Below the pieces are notes generated by a model. That model was not told where the DNA came from, ran no database searches, and saw nothing but the letters and a program-made list of their open reading frames with translations. Shown here in pieces: positions 29,872 through 31,688 of a stretch of 31,688 bases of DNA (position 1 is the first letter of the stretch; each line of letters begins with the position of its first letter). Source of the stretch: a virus; IMG/VR virus record IMGVR_UViG_3300009425_000055, positions 1-31,688 of that record. The stretch is one strand, 5' to 3'. The translations under genes and the position numbers were made by a program.

Positions 29872-31092
29872 ATGGAAATGATCGATGTACTATCAAAATT
29901 AAAAGAAATTGCAGAGTCTAAACCAGATTTAGTAGCAGACGCAGTTGCGAATGTTCAAGCAACTAATCCACAAGCTGTTGTACAGAATGCAGTTCAAAGT
30001 GAACCAGCATTAAAAACAGATGAGGGTGGAATGTCAGATGTACATATAGGAGCTCAAGAAGCTCTTGGAGAATTTCAAGATGAAGACGGTAACTTAAAAG
30101 GACCAAAAGCACAGGTAGTTGCGGCACTTACACAAAAAGCAAAAACAATGCCTTTCCCGGATAGTTACGAATATGAAATGGCATCACAAATGGCGATAGA
30201 TGATTTCGATGATGCAGGTCAAAGAAATCCAGACATGGACATGAATTCAGAACAACCCACAGACGAAGGCAATGCGTTTGCACAAGCAGTGCAACAAGCT
30301 AAATCTTCAGGCATGAAAAAAGGCGACAAATTTAAAGTTGGTGATGAAGAACACACATTAAGAGATAGCGATTTTGAAGGGGAGAGTACAAGAGATATGA
30401 AAACAGAAAAAACAGAAGGTAAAATTCCAGCAGGCTTAAAAGCATATCAAGATAAAAAAGCAGGCAAAGAAGAGAAAAAAGAAACTGTAAAAGAAGCAAT
30501 ACAAATATCAGCTGATTCTCCACAAGAAGCAAGTATGATGATGCAAATTTTAAAATTAGCAGGTGTTAAACCTGTTGATGATGCTATGATTGGTGCAGAG
30601 CCAGAACATGATCACGAACACACTCACGGAGATGACAACGAAGGTTGTGGACCATCTTGTGCAGAGCACGGTTGCGATTGTGAACACGGCAGAGCAGGTC
30701 AAGACGATGCAATGGGTTCACAGGAAATGGGCAGAATGAGAGACATGATGACTGCTCCTGAAGAAGAAAAACAAGAAGAAACTTTCGACAACGAACCAGA
30801 CGTAAAAGTACAAAATACAGACACATTGGTTAATACTATGTCAGGTGGTTTAAACAGACAAAAGAAAACTTTCCCAAAAGTTGCTAGTGGAGACAATCCA
30901 ATGGCGGCGGAAGACACTGTTACTGAAGATGATTTAGCAAACAGTCTTAGAGCACAATACGAAGGCTTCAAAGAAGCATATCAAAAAGAGGCAAAAATTG
31001 CAGAAGCAAAACCAGACTTTTTAGATATGGACAAAGATGGCGACAAAAAAGAACCAATGAAAAAAGCCATCAAAGACAAAGAAGCAAAGTAA
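29872..31092 (+). CDS. Long acidic protein with His/Cys cluster and DxDxDG motif
   Basis: The 406-residue, Glu/Asp/Lys-rich protein is probably largely disordered. Three segments stand out. The N-terminal region is helical (MIDVLSKLKEIAESKPDLVA). Near residues 243-275 a cluster of His and Cys (PEHDHEHTHGDDNEGCGPSC, AEHGCDCEHG) could bind zinc or other metals. Near the C-terminus PDFLDMDKDGDKKEPMKKAI has the DxDxDG outline of a calcium loop. It lies between gp16 and gp17, where packaging and head genes cluster, and may be an internal head or assembly protein. An AGAGGAAG ribosome site precedes the ATG. The function is unknown. Confidence 0.7.
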   Translation: MEMIDVLSKLKEIAESKPDLVADAVANVQATNPQAVVQNAVQSEPALKTDEGGMSDVHIGAQEALGEFQDEDGNLKGPKAQVVAALTQKAKTMPFPDSYEYEMASQMAIDDFDDAGQRNPDMDMNSEQPTDEGNAFAQAVQQAKSSGMKKGDKFKVGDEEHTLRDSDFEGESTRDMKTEKTEGKIPAGLKAYQDKKAGKEEKKETVKEAIQISADSPQEASMMMQILKLAGVKPVDDAMIGAEPEHDHEHTHGDDNEGCGPSCAEHGCDCEHGRAGQDDAMGSQEMGRMRDMMTAPEEEKQEETFDNEPDVKVQNTDTLVNTMSGGLNRQKKTFPKVASGDNPMAAEDTVTEDDLANSLRAQYEGFKEAYQKEAKIAEAKPDFLDMDKDGDKKEPMKKAIKDKEAK

Positions 31093-31116
31093 TACTTTTC
31101 CAAGCACCTAAACAGC

Positions 31117-31124
31117 GTTAAATA
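31117..31124 (+). promoter_or_regulatory. T4-type late promoter motif GTTAAATA for gp17
   Basis: The motif ends 7 nt before the gp17 ATG at 31132, with no Shine-Dalgarno sequence. Confidence 0.55.
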
Positions 31125-31131
31125 CTACACC

Positions 31132-31688
31132 ATGGCGTATGTATCACTAGATAGCGACCAAATTAAAAAGGCGCACAAGAAACACAAATATACCAAAACT
31201 CAAGTTGAACAACTTGAACAGTGTATGGATACAAAAACAGGACCTTTATTCTTTATGAGAACTTTCATGAGAATACAGCACCCAGTGAAAGGATCAATAC
31301 CTTTTGATCCTTTTCCATATCAAGAAAGATTAATCGAAAGTTATAATGACCATAGATTTTCAATTGCTATGCTACCTAGACAGACTGGTAAAACTACCTG
31401 TGCATCAGGTTTCCTTATTTGGTATGCCATGTTTAGACCAGATTCACAGATACTAATTGCGGCACACAAATACGCAGGTGCATCAGACATCATGTCAAGG
31501 GTGCGTTATGCCTATGAGATGTTGCCAGCATGGATCAAAGCAGGCGTAACACAGTACAACAGAAACAGTATAGAATTTGACAACGGCTCAAAGATATCAG
31601 CAACTACAACAACTGAAAACACAGGGCGGGGTATGTCACTTACACTTGTTTATTGTGATGAGTTTGCATTCGTGCAACCACCAGAGAA
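31132..31688 (+). CDS. gp17: Terminase large subunit gp17, N-terminal 185 residues (3' end outside window)
   Basis: This is the ATPase part of the DNA packaging motor. Residues 55-66 (SIPFDPFPYQER) hold the adenine-binding Q region, residues 82-89 (LPRQTGKT) are the classical terminase Walker A, and residues 172-177 (LVYCDE) are Walker B with the catalytic Glu. TTTTENTGRGMSL just before Walker B matches the conserved 'S.....RG.S' segment of gp17. The frame is open to the right edge, so the nuclease domain is missing only because the window ends. A late-type promoter 7 nt upstream and the absence of a ribosome site suggest leaderless expression. Confidence 0.95.
   Translation, partial: MAYVSLDSDQIKKAHKKHKYTKTQVEQLEQCMDTKTGPLFFMRTFMRIQHPVKGSIPFDPFPYQERLIESYNDHRFSIAMLPRQTGKTTCASGFLIWYAMFRPDSQILIAAHKYAGASDIMSRVRYAYEMLPAWIKAGVTQYNRNSIEFDNGSKISATTTTENTGRGMSLTLVYCDEFAFVQPPE

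Noticed and set aside
4090-30971. Long antisense open frames opposite the fibre and other structural genes
   Set aside because: They mirror Thr/Ala-rich coding frames, lack ribosome sites and promoters, and have composition expected of reverse-complement shadows.
1-31688. tRNA genes, CRISPR arrays, insertion sequences, integrase or attachment sites
   Set aside because: I looked for cloverleaf-like segments, regularly spaced repeats and transposase motifs and saw none. Intergenic gaps are short and explained by promoters, leaders and terminators.

Overview
The window is a piece of a T4-like (Straboviridae/Kyanoviridae-type) marine myovirus genome. The evidence is an AT-rich sequence with tightly packed genes, recognisable relatives of T4 gp23, gp15, gp14, gp13, gp1, gp18, gp19, gp4, gp16 and gp17, and repeated T4-type late promoter motifs (TATAAATA and NNTAAATA variants). 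The style of the tail fibre genes and the composition recall phages of marine bacteria such as SAR11 or picocyanobacteria. The host cannot be read from the sequence, so that part is inference. I see no tRNA, rRNA, CRISPR array or insertion sequence.

Layout. Bases 2-244 are the 3' end of the major capsid gene (gp23), closed by a terminator. Bases 446-17200 hold a large block of fibre and other appendage genes: small membrane proteins, small beta-rich proteins and six large modular fibres. These share an N-terminal module, a 'GDLTV..T-IDPxI' module, an 'RP..G..RFNT' module and a roughly 100-residue tandem repeat. Short minus-strand cassettes are set into this block (3186-4052 and 8796-9688). 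Bases 17197-20255 (minus) carry a Nudix hydrolase, gp15 and gp14. Bases 20299-21940 (plus) carry gp13, a 60-residue protein and a dNMP kinase (gp1-like). A minus-strand HNH-like zinc protein follows. Then come the tail sheath (gp18, unusually long), the tail tube (gp19), a gp54-like tube-fold protein, a conserved unknown, gp4, the small terminase gp16, a possible internal head protein, an acidic metal-binding-looking protein, and the N-terminal part of the large terminase gp17, which runs off the right edge.

Regulation. Transcription units are bounded by intrinsic terminators that are often followed at once by a late promoter. Every divergent gene pair has back-to-back late promoters. Genes fall into two classes. 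One class has a late promoter ending only 5-10 nt before the ATG and no Shine-Dalgarno sequence, so its mRNA should be (nearly) leaderless. The other has a long leader, usually with a Shine-Dalgarno sequence and often hairpins. The two clear enzyme genes (Nudix hydrolase and dNMP kinase) instead have good sigma70-type promoters (TTGAMR-N17/18-TATAAT), again placed for leaderless mRNA, which suggests early expression inside a late region.

Global signal. A manual scan found no GCAGC/GCTGC in 31.7 kb, while GCGGC is very common, especially as GCG-GCN Ala-Ala codon pairs. This looks like strong avoidance of one 5-bp site (GCWGC), as expected for escape from a restriction system.
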